64,000 bases of DNA from Streptomyces sp. NBC_00708 (GTDB lineage Bacteria; Actinomycetota; Actinomycetes; Streptomycetales; Streptomycetaceae), in the NCBI GenBank assembly GCA_036226585.1, contig CP108997.1:806001-870000 (forward strand), written 5' to 3'. Under the pieces are notes generated by a model. The model saw only the letters and a program-made list of their open reading frames with translations, did no database searches and was not told where the DNA came from. Positions 49,354 to 57,961 of this stretch are shown piece by piece. Both the position numbers and the translations under genes were made by a program. Numbering within the stretch: position 1 is the first letter of the stretch; every line of letters starts with the position of its first letter.

Positions 49354-50016
49354 TCAGTCGGCGACCGGCACGGTCCCCGGTTCCGGCTCGGCGGCCGCCC
49401 CGGAGTGCGCGGCGGCGGCCTTCTTGGCGCGGTTCTTGATGATCAGCATCGAGGCGAGGCCGATCAGGACGGCGATGGCCAGGCCGAGGTAGGAGAACCG
49501 CTTCAGCCAGGCCTCGGCGACGACGCCCACCGAGTAGATGACGGCCGTGGTGCCGCCCGCCCAGGCGATCCCGCCCAGCACGTTGGCGACGAGGAACTTC
49601 CAGTACGGCATGTGCAGCACCCCGGCCAGCGGTCCCGCGAAGATGCGCAGCAGCGCGACGAAGCGGCCGAAGAACACCGCCCACATGCCCCACTTCTGGA
49701 AGGAGCGCTCGGCCAGGGCGATCTGGCTCTCGCCGAAGTGCTTGGGGAACTTGCCGCCGAGCCAGGCCAGCAGTGGCCGGCCGCCCTTGCGGCCGATGGC
49801 GTAGCCGATCGAGTCGCCGATCACGGCGCCCGCCGTGGCACAGGCGCCCAGGATCCAGGGGTTGATGCCGTCGTGGCTCGCGGCCAGCAGCGCCGCGCTG
49901 ACCAGGACGATCTCGCCGGGCAGCGGGATGCCCAGGCTCTCCAGTCCGATGACGACGCCCACCAGGACGTACACGCTGATCGCGGGGACGGTCTCCAGCC
50001 ACTCCTGGATGTGCAA
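49354..50016 (-). CDS. DedA/SNARE-associated membrane protein
   Basis: 220 residues from TTG 50016, which has AAGGA 7 nt upstream; other in-frame starts add ~27 residues. Membrane helices and DedA motifs: SLGIPLPGEIVLVSAALLAA, IGYAIGRKGGRP, FFGRFVALLRIFAGPLAGVL (the FGRF...R block). DedA proteins are flippase-like and support lipid carrier recycling and membrane integrity. Ala/Lys-rich C-terminal tail. No partner genes are nearby. Confidence 0.9.
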   Translation of the reverse strand: MHIQEWLETVPAISVYVLVGVVIGLESLGIPLPGEIVLVSAALLAASHDGINPWILGACATAGAVIGDSIGYAIGRKGGRPLLAWLGGKFPKHFGESQIALAERSFQKWGMWAVFFGRFVALLRIFAGPLAGVLHMPYWKFLVANVLGGIAWAGGTTAVIYSVGVVAEAWLKRFSYLGLAIAVLIGLASMLIIKNRAKKAAAAHSGAAAEPEPGTVPVAD

Positions 50017-50114
50017 CGCCGTTTCCTTACGTGTGATGTCCTGTCGCCCGCCGGACAACTCATCGGCGCACCGCGGGAAGCCTACCCTCAGCTTCACCGG
50101 GGCGGACAGCGCGA

Positions 50115-50151
50115 ACGGCCGCCCGGCACCTGTCCGGTGCCGGGCGGCCGT
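50115..50151 (-). terminator. Hairpin terminator after the hotdog thioesterase gene
   Basis: A perfect 16-bp stem, ACGGCCGCCCGGCACC (50115-50130) with 50136-50151, has a 5-base loop, 14 bases past the stop on the minus strand. Confidence 0.82.
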
Positions 50152-50164
50152 CGGGTCGTACGGG

Positions 50165-50617
50165 TCAGGAGTGGGGGCGCAGGGTCCAGACCACGGTCAT
50201 CTCCCCGGTGACGGCTCCGTCCCCGCGGCGTATCTCCACGGTCACCGGGAACTCGGGGCGCTCGCCCGCGTCGAGCTCCGCGACGACCTCGGCGGCGGGG
50301 CGGCCGAGGACGGCGGTCGCGGTGACCTCCCCCATGGCCAGCTTCTTGTAGCCGATCTCGGCGCTCACCGCGAGCGGCACGGCGCGGGCCAGCTGGTCGC
50401 CGAACGCGGCGATGACGATCGCGCCGCTCGCCGACTCCGCCAGCGTGAACATGGCTCCGGCGTGCGGTCCGCCGACGTGGTTGTGGTAGTCGGCCTGGTC
50501 CGGCATGCGGACCACCGCGCGGTCGGCGGTGGACTCCAGGAATTCGAGGTTGAGGGTCCGGACCATGGGGACCGTCGCGGCGAGCATCTCGCCCGCGGTC
50601 ATCTGTTCAGCGCTCAT
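50165..50617 (-). CDS. Hotdog-fold thioesterase-like protein (DUF4442/PaaI type)
   Basis: 150 residues. The hotdog motif DYHNHVGGPHAGAMFTLAES (HN-H-G-PHAGA) is clear, along with AEIGYKKLAMGEVTATAVLG. It may hydrolyse acyl-CoA or acyl-ACP. TAACAT lies 6 nt before ATG 50617 with no ribosome site, so the transcript is probably leaderless. It is divergent from the Gln-rich membrane protein gene (139 bases apart). Confidence 0.85.
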   Translation of the reverse strand: MSAEQMTAGEMLAATVPMVRTLNLEFLESTADRAVVRMPDQADYHNHVGGPHAGAMFTLAESASGAIVIAAFGDQLARAVPLAVSAEIGYKKLAMGEVTATAVLGRPAAEVVAELDAGERPEFPVTVEIRRGDGAVTGEMTVVWTLRPHS

Positions 50618-50623
50618 GGACCG

Positions 50624-50629
50624 ATGTTA
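50624..50629 (-). promoter_or_regulatory. -10 hexamer of the thioesterase gene
   Basis: TAACAT (minus strand) lies 6 nt before ATG 50617; leaderless-type spacing. Confidence 0.55.
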
Positions 50630-50742
50630 CTCATGGGTAGCAGTCTTTGGCCATGCCTTCGCGGCCACGTCCCGTCCGGCCGCCGCCCCTCCTTCACCGT
50701 TCGCACACGGGGGCGGACGTAGCACGCCGGGCGGGGCACCTC

Positions 50743-50748
50743 TATCGT
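50743..50748 (+). promoter_or_regulatory. -10 hexamer of the Gln-rich membrane protein gene
   Basis: TATCGT ends 8 nt before ATG 50757, with no ribosome site between. Confidence 0.55.
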
Positions 50749-50756
50749 TACTCGCC

Positions 50757-51839
50757 ATGTGGCCAGGACAGCAGCCGCCCGGGGGCGAGCAGAACCCGCA
50801 GGACCAGAACCAGAACCCGTACCAGCAGCCGGGGTACCAGCAGCCGAATCCCTATCAGCAGCCGGGATACCAGCAGCAGGGACAGCAGCAGCCCGGTTAC
50901 GGGTACCCGCAGCAGGGCGGGCAGGGGGGCTACGGACAGCCCAACCCGTACCAGCAGCCAACGGCTCCGCAGTACGCGGTGCCCGGACCTCCTGGCGACC
51001 CGCAGCCCGGCGGCGACAACAAGAAGAAGACGACGATCGTGGCGATCGTCGCGGCGACCGCGGTCGTGGTCGCCGCCGCGGTCACCGGTGTCATCGTGCT
51101 GAACAAGGACGACGACAAGGACGGCAAGAACGTCGCCGACGACAAGAAGTCGTCCGCGCCCGTCAAGCCGTCCGTTTCCGCCTCCCCGTCCGAGGCCAAC
51201 CCGCGCGGCGGCGACGACGAGGCCAAGCCGCAGATCGCGGGCTGGAAGGTCGTGACGAACCCCAAGTGGGGCACCCAGTTCGACGTGCCGGGCGACTGGG
51301 AGGTGTCGCCTCCCGGCGTGCTGTCCTTCTTCGAGGACGAGAAGAAGAACGACGGTCTGCCGCTCATCGGGTTCACCGGGCCGGCGGACCTCAAGAAGAA
51401 GTGGTGCACCGACGACGCCGACAAGGACGGCACCGACGACAACTACAGCCTGGCCGGCACCGGCACCCGGGGCGCCGAGGGCGCCACGGACGCCGATGTG
51501 AACGCCCGGAACGAGGCGGGCACCTGGGCCTGGGCCGCGTTCGCGCAGCACATGCCGAAGAAGACCATCAAGATCAGCAAGCCCAAGCAGTACACCACCA
51601 AGTCGGGGCTGACCGGGAGCCTGGTCACCGCGACCGCGCCCAACGTCACCAAGCGGTCCAAGTGCAGCAGTGACGGCAAGACGTACGCCTTCACGTTCAA
51701 GAACACCAAGGGCGCGTTCGCCTCGTGGGTGCTGTACGCCGCCGCCGGTGTCGACGACGAGCTGCCCAACGCGACGATCGAGAAGATCCTCAGCACGGTG
51801 CGCACCGTGCCGATCACCGACGCCGACAGCGAGTCCTGA
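50757..51839 (+). CDS. Membrane-anchored protein with Gln/Pro/Tyr-rich N-terminus
   Basis: 360 residues. Residues ~1-85 are a cytoplasmic, disordered Gln-Pro-Gly-Tyr repeat (NPYQQPGYQQ units). A basic KKK leads into one membrane helix (~93-114, TTIVAIVAATAVVVAAAVTG). The remaining ~240 residues are extracytoplasmic: a Lys/Asp/Ser linker followed by a compact beta-rich domain beginning near WKVVTNPKWGTQFDVPGDWE. The family is common in Streptomyces but its function is unknown. The repeat part is prion-like in composition. Confidence 0.85.
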   Translation: MWPGQQPPGGEQNPQDQNQNPYQQPGYQQPNPYQQPGYQQQGQQQPGYGYPQQGGQGGYGQPNPYQQPTAPQYAVPGPPGDPQPGGDNKKKTTIVAIVAATAVVVAAAVTGVIVLNKDDDKDGKNVADDKKSSAPVKPSVSASPSEANPRGGDDEAKPQIAGWKVVTNPKWGTQFDVPGDWEVSPPGVLSFFEDEKKNDGLPLIGFTGPADLKKKWCTDDADKDGTDDNYSLAGTGTRGAEGATDADVNARNEAGTWAWAAFAQHMPKKTIKISKPKQYTTKSGLTGSLVTATAPNVTKRSKCSSDGKTYAFTFKNTKGAFASWVLYAAAGVDDELPNATIEKILSTVRTVPITDADSES

Positions 51840-51893
51840 GCCCGGTCCGGGAACTCATTTGCGCAAAGGGGGCGCGGCCGCGATAGTCCCTGG

Positions 51894-53207
51894 GTGACCG
51901 ACGCAGCCGCCCCCGCCTCCCGCTCCACCCGCCCCGTCCCGGCAGGGCGCAACTACCGGCTGCTCACCGCCGCCTCGGTCATCACCGCCCTGGGCACCCA
52001 CGGCGCACTGATCGCGGCGGCGTTCGCGGTTCTCCAGACCGGCGGCGACGGCGGTGACGTCGGTCTCGTCGCCGCCGCCAGGACGGTGCCGCTGGTGCTC
52101 TTCCTGCTGATCGGCGGGGCGATCGCGGACCGGCTGCCGCGGCACCGGGTGATGGTGGCGGCCAACACCCTCAACTGCGTCTCGCAGGGCCTCTTCGCCC
52201 TGCTGGTCCTGGCCGGCGACCCCCAGCTGTGGCAGATGATGCTGCTCACCGCGCTGTGCGGCACCGGGCAGGCCTTCTTCAGCCCGGCGGCCGAGGGCAT
52301 GCTGATGTCGAGCGTCAGCGGCGAACAGGCGAGCCGTGCCTTCGCGCTCTTCCGGATGTCCACCCAGGGCGCCGCCATCGGCGGTGCGGCCCTCGGCGGC
52401 GCCATGATCGCGGCGATGGACCCCGGCTGGGTGCTGGCCGTGGACGCCGCCGCCTTCGCGGTCGCGGGAGCCCTGCGTGCCTTCCTCGACGTCAGCCACA
52501 TCCCGGCGCGGGAGCCCGGGGGCGGGCTGCTCGCGGACCTGCGGGACGGCTGGAAGGAGTTCACCGGCCGGCCGTGGCTCTGGGCGATCGTCGCCCAGTT
52601 CTCCGTGGTGGTCGCCGCCGTCGGCGCTGCCGAGGCGGTCTACGGTCCGCTGGTCGCCCGCGACGAACTCGGCGGCGCCCGGCCCTGGGGCTTCGCGCTG
52701 GCCGCGTTCGGCGTCGGCAACCTGGCCGGGGCACTGCTGATGATGCGCTGGAAGCCGCGCCGGCTGCTGCTGGCCGGAACGCTCTGCGTCTTCCCGCTGG
52801 CCCTGCCGTCGGCCGGCCTCGCCGTGCCGCTGTCCGCGACCTGGCTCTGCGTGGTGATGTTCGTCAGCGGTACGGCGATCGAGGTGTTCGGCGTCTCCTG
52901 GATGACCGCCATGCACCAGGAGATCCCCGAGGAGAAGCTCTCCCGCGTCTCGGCCTACGACTGGTTCGGCTCGGTGGCCATGGTGCCGGTCGCCACCGCC
53001 CTCGCCGGGCCCGTCGAATCGCTGGTCGGGCGCGGTCAGGCGCTGTGGGGCTGCGCGGGGCTGGTCGTGCTCGTCACGGGCGCGGTGCTCTTCGTGCCGG
53101 ACGTACGCAACCTGACCCGCCGGACCGCGTCCGTCGAGGTGGCCGCCGTCCCGCTCGTGCCGCCCGTGTCAGCCGATGCGGAAGGCGCCGTCGGGCGGCT
53201 CGGGTGA
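51894..53207 (+). CDS. Major facilitator superfamily transporter (enterobactin-exporter-like)
   Basis: 437 residues with 11-12 membrane helices. FLLIGGAIADRLPRHRVMVA carries the G-x(3)-D-R-x(3)-R/H loop-2/3 motif of MFS exporters. It resembles the MFS_3/EntS-type group. GTG 51894 starts it, with GATAGT 6 nt before. The last 39 bases overlap the end of the converging methyltransferase-fold gene. Confidence 0.92.
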   Translation: MTDAAAPASRSTRPVPAGRNYRLLTAASVITALGTHGALIAAAFAVLQTGGDGGDVGLVAAARTVPLVLFLLIGGAIADRLPRHRVMVAANTLNCVSQGLFALLVLAGDPQLWQMMLLTALCGTGQAFFSPAAEGMLMSSVSGEQASRAFALFRMSTQGAAIGGAALGGAMIAAMDPGWVLAVDAAAFAVAGALRAFLDVSHIPAREPGGGLLADLRDGWKEFTGRPWLWAIVAQFSVVVAAVGAAEAVYGPLVARDELGGARPWGFALAAFGVGNLAGALLMMRWKPRRLLLAGTLCVFPLALPSAGLAVPLSATWLCVVMFVSGTAIEVFGVSWMTAMHQEIPEEKLSRVSAYDWFGSVAMVPVATALAGPVESLVGRGQALWGCAGLVVLVTGAVLFVPDVRNLTRRTASVEVAAVPLVPPVSADAEGAVGRLG

Positions 53208-54014
53208 GGCGACCGCGTCCTCGTCGCCGACCGGCCGGGCGCCGTTGACGAACGCCTCCAGCGCCTCCCCGTGCTCCACCCGCGCCGCGAACGCGTCCGC
53301 CGCGCACCGGCGGGCCAGGGCCGCTGTGTCGAAGGGGGCACGGGAGGCGACGAGGACCACGTTGCCGAAGCGCCGGCCGCGCAGCACGCCCGGCTCCGCG
53401 ATCAGCGCCAGCTCGGTGAAGACGGCCGCGAAGGTGGCCAGCTGCGAGCGCAGGAAACCGAACGGCGGCCCGTCCGCGAGGTTGGCGGCGTAGATCCCGT
53501 CCGGGCGCAGCGCCCGCGCCGCCGCCCGCGCGTACGGGACGGTGGTGAGGTGGGCGGGCACACGCGACCCGCCGAAGACGTCCGCGATCAGCAGGTCCAG
53601 CGAGCCGGGCACCGTCTCCTCCAGCCGGGCGCGGGCGTCCGCCGCGTGCACGGTGATGCCGCCGCGCTCGGGCAGCGGCAGGTGCTCCGCGACGAGGTCG
53701 AGGAGACCGCGGTCCGCGTCCACCACCTCCTGCCGGGAATCAGGGCGGGTGGCCGCGACATAACGGGGCAGGGTGAGACCGCCGCCGCCCAGGTGCAGGA
53801 CGTCCAGCGGCTCGCCCGGGTCCGCCGCGCAGTCCACGACATGGCCGAGCCGTCGCGCGTACTCGAACTCCAGGTGCTCGGGCGCGTCCAGGTCGACATA
53901 GGACTGCGGTGCGCCGTCGACCGTCAGCAGCCAGGCCCGCTCCCGGTCCACGTCCGGGAGCAGCCGTGCGGTGCCGTGGTCCACATCGCGGATGACGGGT
54001 ATCGACTCGTTCAC
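53169..54014 (-). CDS. Spermidine-synthase-like (SAM-fold) protein
   Basis: 281 residues. SAM-type motif DVLHLGGGGLTLPRYVAATR, acidic end of strand 2 in QEVVDADRGLLDLV, and LDLLIADVFGGSRVPAHLTT correspond to the SpeE core. It lacks the N-terminal beta-domain motifs of true spermidine synthases. It may be a polyamine aminopropyltransferase-like protein or an unrelated methyltransferase. GTG 54014 starts it. It overlaps the MFS gene by 39 bases and is preceded by the tuf3 terminator. Confidence 0.82.
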   Translation of the reverse strand: MNESIPVIRDVDHGTARLLPDVDRERAWLLTVDGAPQSYVDLDAPEHLEFEYARRLGHVVDCAADPGEPLDVLHLGGGGLTLPRYVAATRPDSRQEVVDADRGLLDLVAEHLPLPERGGITVHAADARARLEETVPGSLDLLIADVFGGSRVPAHLTTVPYARAAARALRPDGIYAANLADGPPFGFLRSQLATFAAVFTELALIAEPGVLRGRRFGNVVLVASRAPFDTAALARRCAADAFAARVEHGEALEAFVNGARPVGDEDAVASPEPPDGAFRIG

Positions 54015-54027
54015 TCCCCCATTGTGC

Positions 54028-54070
54028 GGTGGGCCCGCCTCCCCGGAGAGTCCGGGGAGGCGGGCCCACC
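54028..54070 (-). terminator. Strong hairpin terminator of tuf3
   Basis: A perfect 20-bp stem (54028-54047 with 54051-54070) has a 3-base loop, 14 bases past the tuf3 stop. Confidence 0.9.
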
Positions 54071-54083
54071 GTCCTCGCAGGGC

Positions 54084-55253
54084 TCAGAGCAGCTCCGTGA
54101 CCGTGCCCGCGCCGACCGTGCGGCCGCCCTCGCGGATCGCGAAGCCGAGACCCGGCTCCAGCGGGATGTCCCGGCCCAGCTCGACGGTCATGGTGACCGT
54201 GTCCCCGGGCCGCGCGACCCCCGCCTCACCGAGGTCCACATCGCCGACCACGTCGGCCGTGCGGATGTAGAACTGCGGCCGGTACCCGGTGGCGACCGGG
54301 GTGGTGCGGCCGCCCTCGCGCCCCGACAGGACGTACACCCGCGCGGTGAAGCGCCGGCTCGGGGTGACGCTGCCCGGCGCCGCGACGACATGACCGCGGC
54401 GCACCCGGTCGCGCTCGACGCCGCGCAGCAGCAGCGCCACGTTGTCGCCGGCCTCGGCGGACTCCATCGGCTTGCCGAAGGTCTCCAGGCCGGTGACGAC
54501 CGTCTCGGTGTCCGCGCCGAGGACCGTCACCCGGTCACCGACCCGGACCGTGCCGCGCTCCACGGCGCCGGTGACGACCGTGCCCCGGCCGGTGATGGTC
54601 AGGACGTTCTCCACCGGCAGCAGGAACGGCGCGTCGGTGTAGCGCACCGGCATCGGTACGTATGTGTCGACCGCGTCGAGCAGCGCCTCCACGGCACCGG
54701 TCCAGCGCGGGTCGCCCTCCAGCGCCCGCAGCCCCGACACCCGTACGACGGGCACGGTGTCGCCGCCGTAGCCGTGCGCGGACAGCAGCTCGCGCACCTC
54801 CAGCTCGACCAGGTCGGTCAGCTCGGGGTCACCCGCGTCCGCCTTGTTGAGCGCCACCACGATGTGGTCGACGCCCACCTGACGGGCGAGCAGCACATGC
54901 TCGGCGGTCTGCGGCATGATCCCGTCCAGCGCGGAGACGACGAGGATCGCCCCGTCGAGCTGGGCGGCGCCCGTGACCATGTTCTTGATGTAGTCGGCGT
55001 GGCCCGGCATGTCGACGTGTGCGTAGTGCCGGGTGCCGGTCTCGTACTCGACGTGCGCGATGTTGATGGTGATGCCGCGCTGCGCCTCCTCGGGCGCGCG
55101 GTCGATGCGGTCGAAGGGGACGAAGGTGCCGGTGCCGCGGTCGCTGAGCACCTTGGTGATGGCGGCGGTCAGGGTCGTCTTGCCGTGGTCGACATGGCCC
55201 ATGGTGCCGATGTTGAGGTGCGGCTTGGTGCGCACGTATGCCGTCTTGGGCAT
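54084..55253 (-). CDS. tuf3: Divergent elongation factor Tu (second-type)
   Basis: 389 residues, a complete EF-Tu: G1 GHVDHGKTT, switch I RGITIN, G3 [14 protein letters not shown]4 NKAD (NKCD/NKVD in most EF-Tu), with domains 2 and 3 intact. Differences from the main EF-Tu are spread through domains 2-3, and the N-terminus [20 protein letters not shown] has YVRTKP in place of the usual AKFERTKP. Streptomycetes carry such a second gene, tuf3, reported to respond to the stringent signal. It stands alone, outside a ribosomal operon. AAGGA precedes ATG 55253, behind a stem-loop and small open frame. Confidence 0.93.
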   Translation of the reverse strand: MPKTAYVRTKPHLNIGTMGHVDHGKTTLTAAITKVLSDRGTGTFVPFDRIDRAPEEAQRGITINIAHVEYETGTRHYAHVDMPGHADYIKNMVTGAAQLDGAILVVSALDGIMPQTAEHVLLARQVGVDHIVVALNKADAGDPELTDLVELEVRELLSAHGYGGDTVPVVRVSGLRALEGDPRWTGAVEALLDAVDTYVPMPVRYTDAPFLLPVENVLTITGRGTVVTGAVERGTVRVGDRVTVLGADTETVVTGLETFGKPMESAEAGDNVALLLRGVERDRVRRGHVVAAPGSVTPSRRFTARVYVLSGREGGRTTPVATGYRPQFYIRTADVVGDVDLGEAGVARPGDTVTMTVELGRDIPLEPGLGFAIREGGRTVGAGTVTELL

Positions 55254-55305
55254 GGGTTCATTCCTTGGGATGCGAAGCGTGACGTGAGGACCCCGGGGCC
55301 CGGCC

Positions 55306-55348
55306 GACCCTCCCCTCGCGGGGTCCGCCGGACAGTCGGGGGAGGGTC
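55306..55348 (-). terminator. Stem-loop in the tuf3 leader
   Basis: GACCCTCCCC (55306-55315) pairs with GGGGAGGGTC (55339-55348) over a 23-base loop. It begins at the stop of the small leader frame and ends 53 bases before tuf3, a layout like an attenuator. Confidence 0.5.
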
Positions 55349-55481
55349 AGCTTCGGGCGCCGCCGAAGGGCGCTGCGGCAGCGGTGGGCGCTGCGGCGCC
55401 ACCTGCTGCGAGGGTGTTCACGGCAGCCTCCGGCGCGTCCGCGACTGCGGACGGCGCTGCGAGGAAGGCGTACCGGAACAT
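55347..55481 (-). CDS. Small Ala-rich open frame, possible tuf3 leader peptide
   Basis: 44 residues, MFRYAFLAAPSAVADAPEAA followed by an Ala/Gly/Pro-rich half ending GGARS. GGAGA lies about 10 nt before ATG 55481. Its stop overlaps the 5' arm of the stem-loop in the tuf3 leader. Homology is unknown and the composition could be chance, so it is a candidate only. Confidence 0.35.
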   Translation of the reverse strand: MFRYAFLAAPSAVADAPEAAVNTLAAGGAAAPTAAAAPFGGARS

Positions 55482-55606
55482 GGCCCGATCATCTCCGACG
55501 GCCCGTCGGCCCGTCGAGCGAATTACGGCGGACCGTACGGGGATTGGGCACGGGCCGCCGGAGGCCGGGCAGGGGCGCATTACGGCGATCACACACCTTT
55601 GTCGGT

Positions 55607-55612
55607 TACTCT
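55607..55612 (+). promoter_or_regulatory. -10 hexamer of the TVP38 gene
   Basis: TACTCT lies 6 nt before ATG 55619; CCCCGA between is not a ribosome site. Confidence 0.5.
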
Positions 55613-55618
55613 CCCCGA

Positions 55619-56329
55619 ATGCTCGACGTCGTCCCCGACACCCGGCCCGCCCCCGGTCTCGCCGTGCGCTGCACGCGCGTGCTGCTCTCGCCGTGGTCCC
55701 GGCTCTCGCTGCTCGTCGCCGTGCTGGTGGCCGCCGCGACGGCGATGCTGCTGCTGGAGCCGCAGCAGCTGCTGACTTCCGGAAGACTCGGGCAGCTGAG
55801 CGGCGGCTCCACGGCGGCCGTGGTGTTCGGGCTGGCGTACGGCGTCTGCACGGTGGCGTTCGTGCCGCGCCCCCTGCTGAACCTCGCGGCGGGCGCGCTG
55901 TTCGGTGTGCAGGCCGGTCTCGCCGCGGCGCTCGGCGGTACGGTGCTCGGCGCGGGGATCTCCTTCATGCTCGGCCGGGTCCTGGGCCAGGACGCGTTGC
56001 GCACCCTGGTGCGGGGGCGGTGGCTGAGGGCGGCGGACGGTCAGCTGAGCCGGCACGGCTTCCGCTCGATGCTGGCGCTGCGGCTCTTCCCCGGGGTGCC
56101 ATTCGCCGCCGCCAACTACTGTGCCGCCGTCTCCCGCATGGGCTATCCGCCGTTCCTGGTGGCGACGGGGCTGGGCTCGGTCCCGAACACGGCCGCGTAC
56201 GTCGTGGCGGGCAGCGAGGCGTCCTCGCCGACCTCCCCCGCCTTCCTCGCGGCGATGGGCTTCATCGTGCTCACGGGGGCCGGTGCGGCCGTGGTCGCCT
56301 GGCGCCGCCGTCACCGCCTGGGGGTCTGA
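55619..56329 (+). CDS. TVP38/TMEM64 family membrane protein
   Basis: 236 residues with ~5-6 membrane helices. VTT/SNARE-associated-type motifs: FVPRPLLNLAAGALFGVQAG, GAGISFMLGRVLG, and LALRLFPGVPFAAANYCAAV. It is related to DedA; the family is thought to scramble lipids. It lies 188 bases upstream of uppP on the same strand. Both suggest lipid carrier or membrane handling. Confidence 0.9.
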   Translation: MLDVVPDTRPAPGLAVRCTRVLLSPWSRLSLLVAVLVAAATAMLLLEPQQLLTSGRLGQLSGGSTAAVVFGLAYGVCTVAFVPRPLLNLAAGALFGVQAGLAAALGGTVLGAGISFMLGRVLGQDALRTLVRGRWLRAADGQLSRHGFRSMLALRLFPGVPFAAANYCAAVSRMGYPPFLVATGLGSVPNTAAYVVAGSEASSPTSPAFLAAMGFIVLTGAGAAVVAWRRRHRLGV

Positions 56330-56460
56330 GGACCGCGACCGGCCGGGGCGCGCGGGGGGTGTGGCCGGCTGTTCACCCGGGGGCGATACGCTGCCCGCGA
56401 CCGAAGACGAGCCGGGGCCCCGCGCGGCCCTGTCCTCGCCACGACCGCAATCCGCACGCC

Positions 56461-56482
56461 GCCGACGGCCGACGCCGTCGGC
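56461..56482 (+). other. Hairpin in the uppP leader
   Basis: GCCGACGGC (56461-56469) pairs perfectly with GCCGTCGGC (56474-56482), 35 bases before the uppP ATG. Terminator of the TVP38 transcript or a leader element. Confidence 0.4.
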
Positions 56483-56516
56483 CGCCGCATGAGCAATCCG
56501 GGATGGCCCAAGCCCC

Positions 56517-57389
56517 ATGAGCTGGTTCGAATCGTTCGTCCTCGGCCTCGTCCAGGGACTGACCGAGTTCCTGCCGATCTCCTCCAGCGCGCACCTGCGG
56601 CTCACCGCGGCGTTCGCCGGCTGGACCGACCCGGGTGCGGCGTTCACCGCGATCACCCAGATCGGTACGGAGGCCGCGGTCCTCATCTACTTCCGCAAGG
56701 ACATCGCCCGGATCGTCTCGGCGTGGTTCAGGTCGCTGACGGACCGTTCGATGCGCGGCGACCACGACGCCCAGATGGGCTGGCTGGTCATCATCGGCTC
56801 GATCCCGATCGGTGTGCTCGGTGTCACGTTCAAGGACCAGATCGAGGGGCCCTTCCGTGATCTGCGGCTGATCGCGACCACCCTGATCGTGATGGGCATC
56901 GTGCTCGGCATCGCGGACCGGCTGGCCGCCCGCGACGAGACGGGCGGCAGGCACCGCGCGGGCAAGCAGCGCAAGACGCTGCGCGAACTGGGCGTCAAGG
57001 ACGGCCTGATCTACGGCTGCTGCCAGGCGATGGCCCTGATTCCCGGCGTCTCGCGCTCCGGCGCCACCATCAGCGGTGGTCTGCTGATGGGCTACACCCG
57101 GGAGGCGGCGGCGCGTTACTCGTTCCTGCTCGCGGTTCCCGCGGTGCTCGCCTCGGGCGTCTTCGAGCTGAAGGACGCGGGCGAGGGGCATGTGTCGTGG
57201 GGCCCGACCGTCTTCGCGACCTTCATCGCGTTCGGTGTGGGGTACGCGGTCATCGCGTGGTTCATGAAGTTCATTACGACGAAGAGCTTCATGCCGTTCG
57301 TGATCTACCGGATCGTCCTGGGCATCGTGCTCTTCGCCCTGGTCGGCGCGGGTGCGCTGAGCCCGCACGCGGGCGAGTCCGCGGGCTGA
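56517..57389 (+). CDS. uppP: Undecaprenyl-diphosphatase
   Basis: 290 residues, multi-helix membrane protein. The BacA/UppP motifs GLTEFLPISSSAHLRL and IPGVSRSGATISGGLLMGYT (Glu/Ser/Arg of the active site) are intact. It dephosphorylates undecaprenyl diphosphate outside the membrane, recycling the lipid carrier for peptidoglycan and giving bacitracin resistance. ATG 56517 starts the conserved MSWFESFVLGLVQGLTEFLP. The preceding TVP38 gene may be functionally related. Confidence 0.95.
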   Translation: MSWFESFVLGLVQGLTEFLPISSSAHLRLTAAFAGWTDPGAAFTAITQIGTEAAVLIYFRKDIARIVSAWFRSLTDRSMRGDHDAQMGWLVIIGSIPIGVLGVTFKDQIEGPFRDLRLIATTLIVMGIVLGIADRLAARDETGGRHRAGKQRKTLRELGVKDGLIYGCCQAMALIPGVSRSGATISGGLLMGYTREAAARYSFLLAVPAVLASGVFELKDAGEGHVSWGPTVFATFIAFGVGYAVIAWFMKFITTKSFMPFVIYRIVLGIVLFALVGAGALSPHAGESAG

Positions 57390-57437
57390 CCTCCGCGCGT
57401 GTGCCGCCGCCGGTCACGCCGGGGGCGGCGCACCGCG

Positions 57438-57815
57438 TCAGATCTCCGCGTCGCCGGGGCCCTCGGCGCCGAACTGCTCGGCGCGCAGGGCGAGGTCCTG
57501 CAGCACGTCCGCCGAGGTGACGTCCGTCTGCCCGGAGTCGTGCACCTGGGCCAGCATCGCGAACGCCAGGGTGAACGCCCCGACGAGCTGCTCGACCGCG
57601 CCGCCGACCTCACGGCCGACGAGGACCACCACGTCCTCGACGGTGGCGTCCTCCGGGATGGCGATCCGTGGCATCGTCTCGTTGAGAAGCGCGGTCACCA
57701 CGGTCGAATCGGTGTCGGCGTCCTCGCGGTCGGGGTTCTCCTCCAGCAGCCGGCGCATCTCCCCCGCCTCGGTGAGGATGCCGACCACACGCTTCACCAC
57801 TTCGCTCTGCTCCAT
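57438..57815 (-). CDS. Unknown small acidic protein
   Basis: 125 residues, strongly acidic and helical. I do not recognise the family. Notable is VVKRVVGILTEAGEMRRLLE at the start and GAVEQLVGAFTLAFAMLAQV later. It has no signal or membrane segment. It converges on uppP and is divergent from the universal stress protein gene. ATG 57815 is chosen. Confidence 0.7.
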   Translation of the reverse strand: MEQSEVVKRVVGILTEAGEMRRLLEENPDREDADTDSTVVTALLNETMPRIAIPEDATVEDVVVLVGREVGGAVEQLVGAFTLAFAMLAQVHDSGQTDVTSADVLQDLALRAEQFGAEGPGDAEI

Positions 57816-57961
57816 CCCGCGAGCATAGGCGGCCCGGCCCACAGGTACTACGACGTGCGGCGGTATGCCGTGCCGGGGCCCGGACGGCCGCTCCCACCTC
57901 GGCATCCGCGTCCGGACGGCCGTAGCGTACGGAGCAGGTCCGGACCGGCGGAGAGGAACCC

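Noticed and set aside
51840..51893. Possible terminator between the Gln-rich protein and MFS genes
   Set aside because: Only a short CCGG-type inverted repeat; too weak to call.
53271..55775. 834-codon plus-strand frame across the spermidine-synthase-like gene and tuf3
   Set aside because: Antisense shadow of two genes with clear motifs; low-complexity Arg/Gly/His composition.
57400..57433. GC hairpin between uppP and the unknown acidic gene
   Set aside because: GTGCCGCC pairs with GGCGGCGCAC only with a bulge; plausible but not strong enough to list as a terminator.
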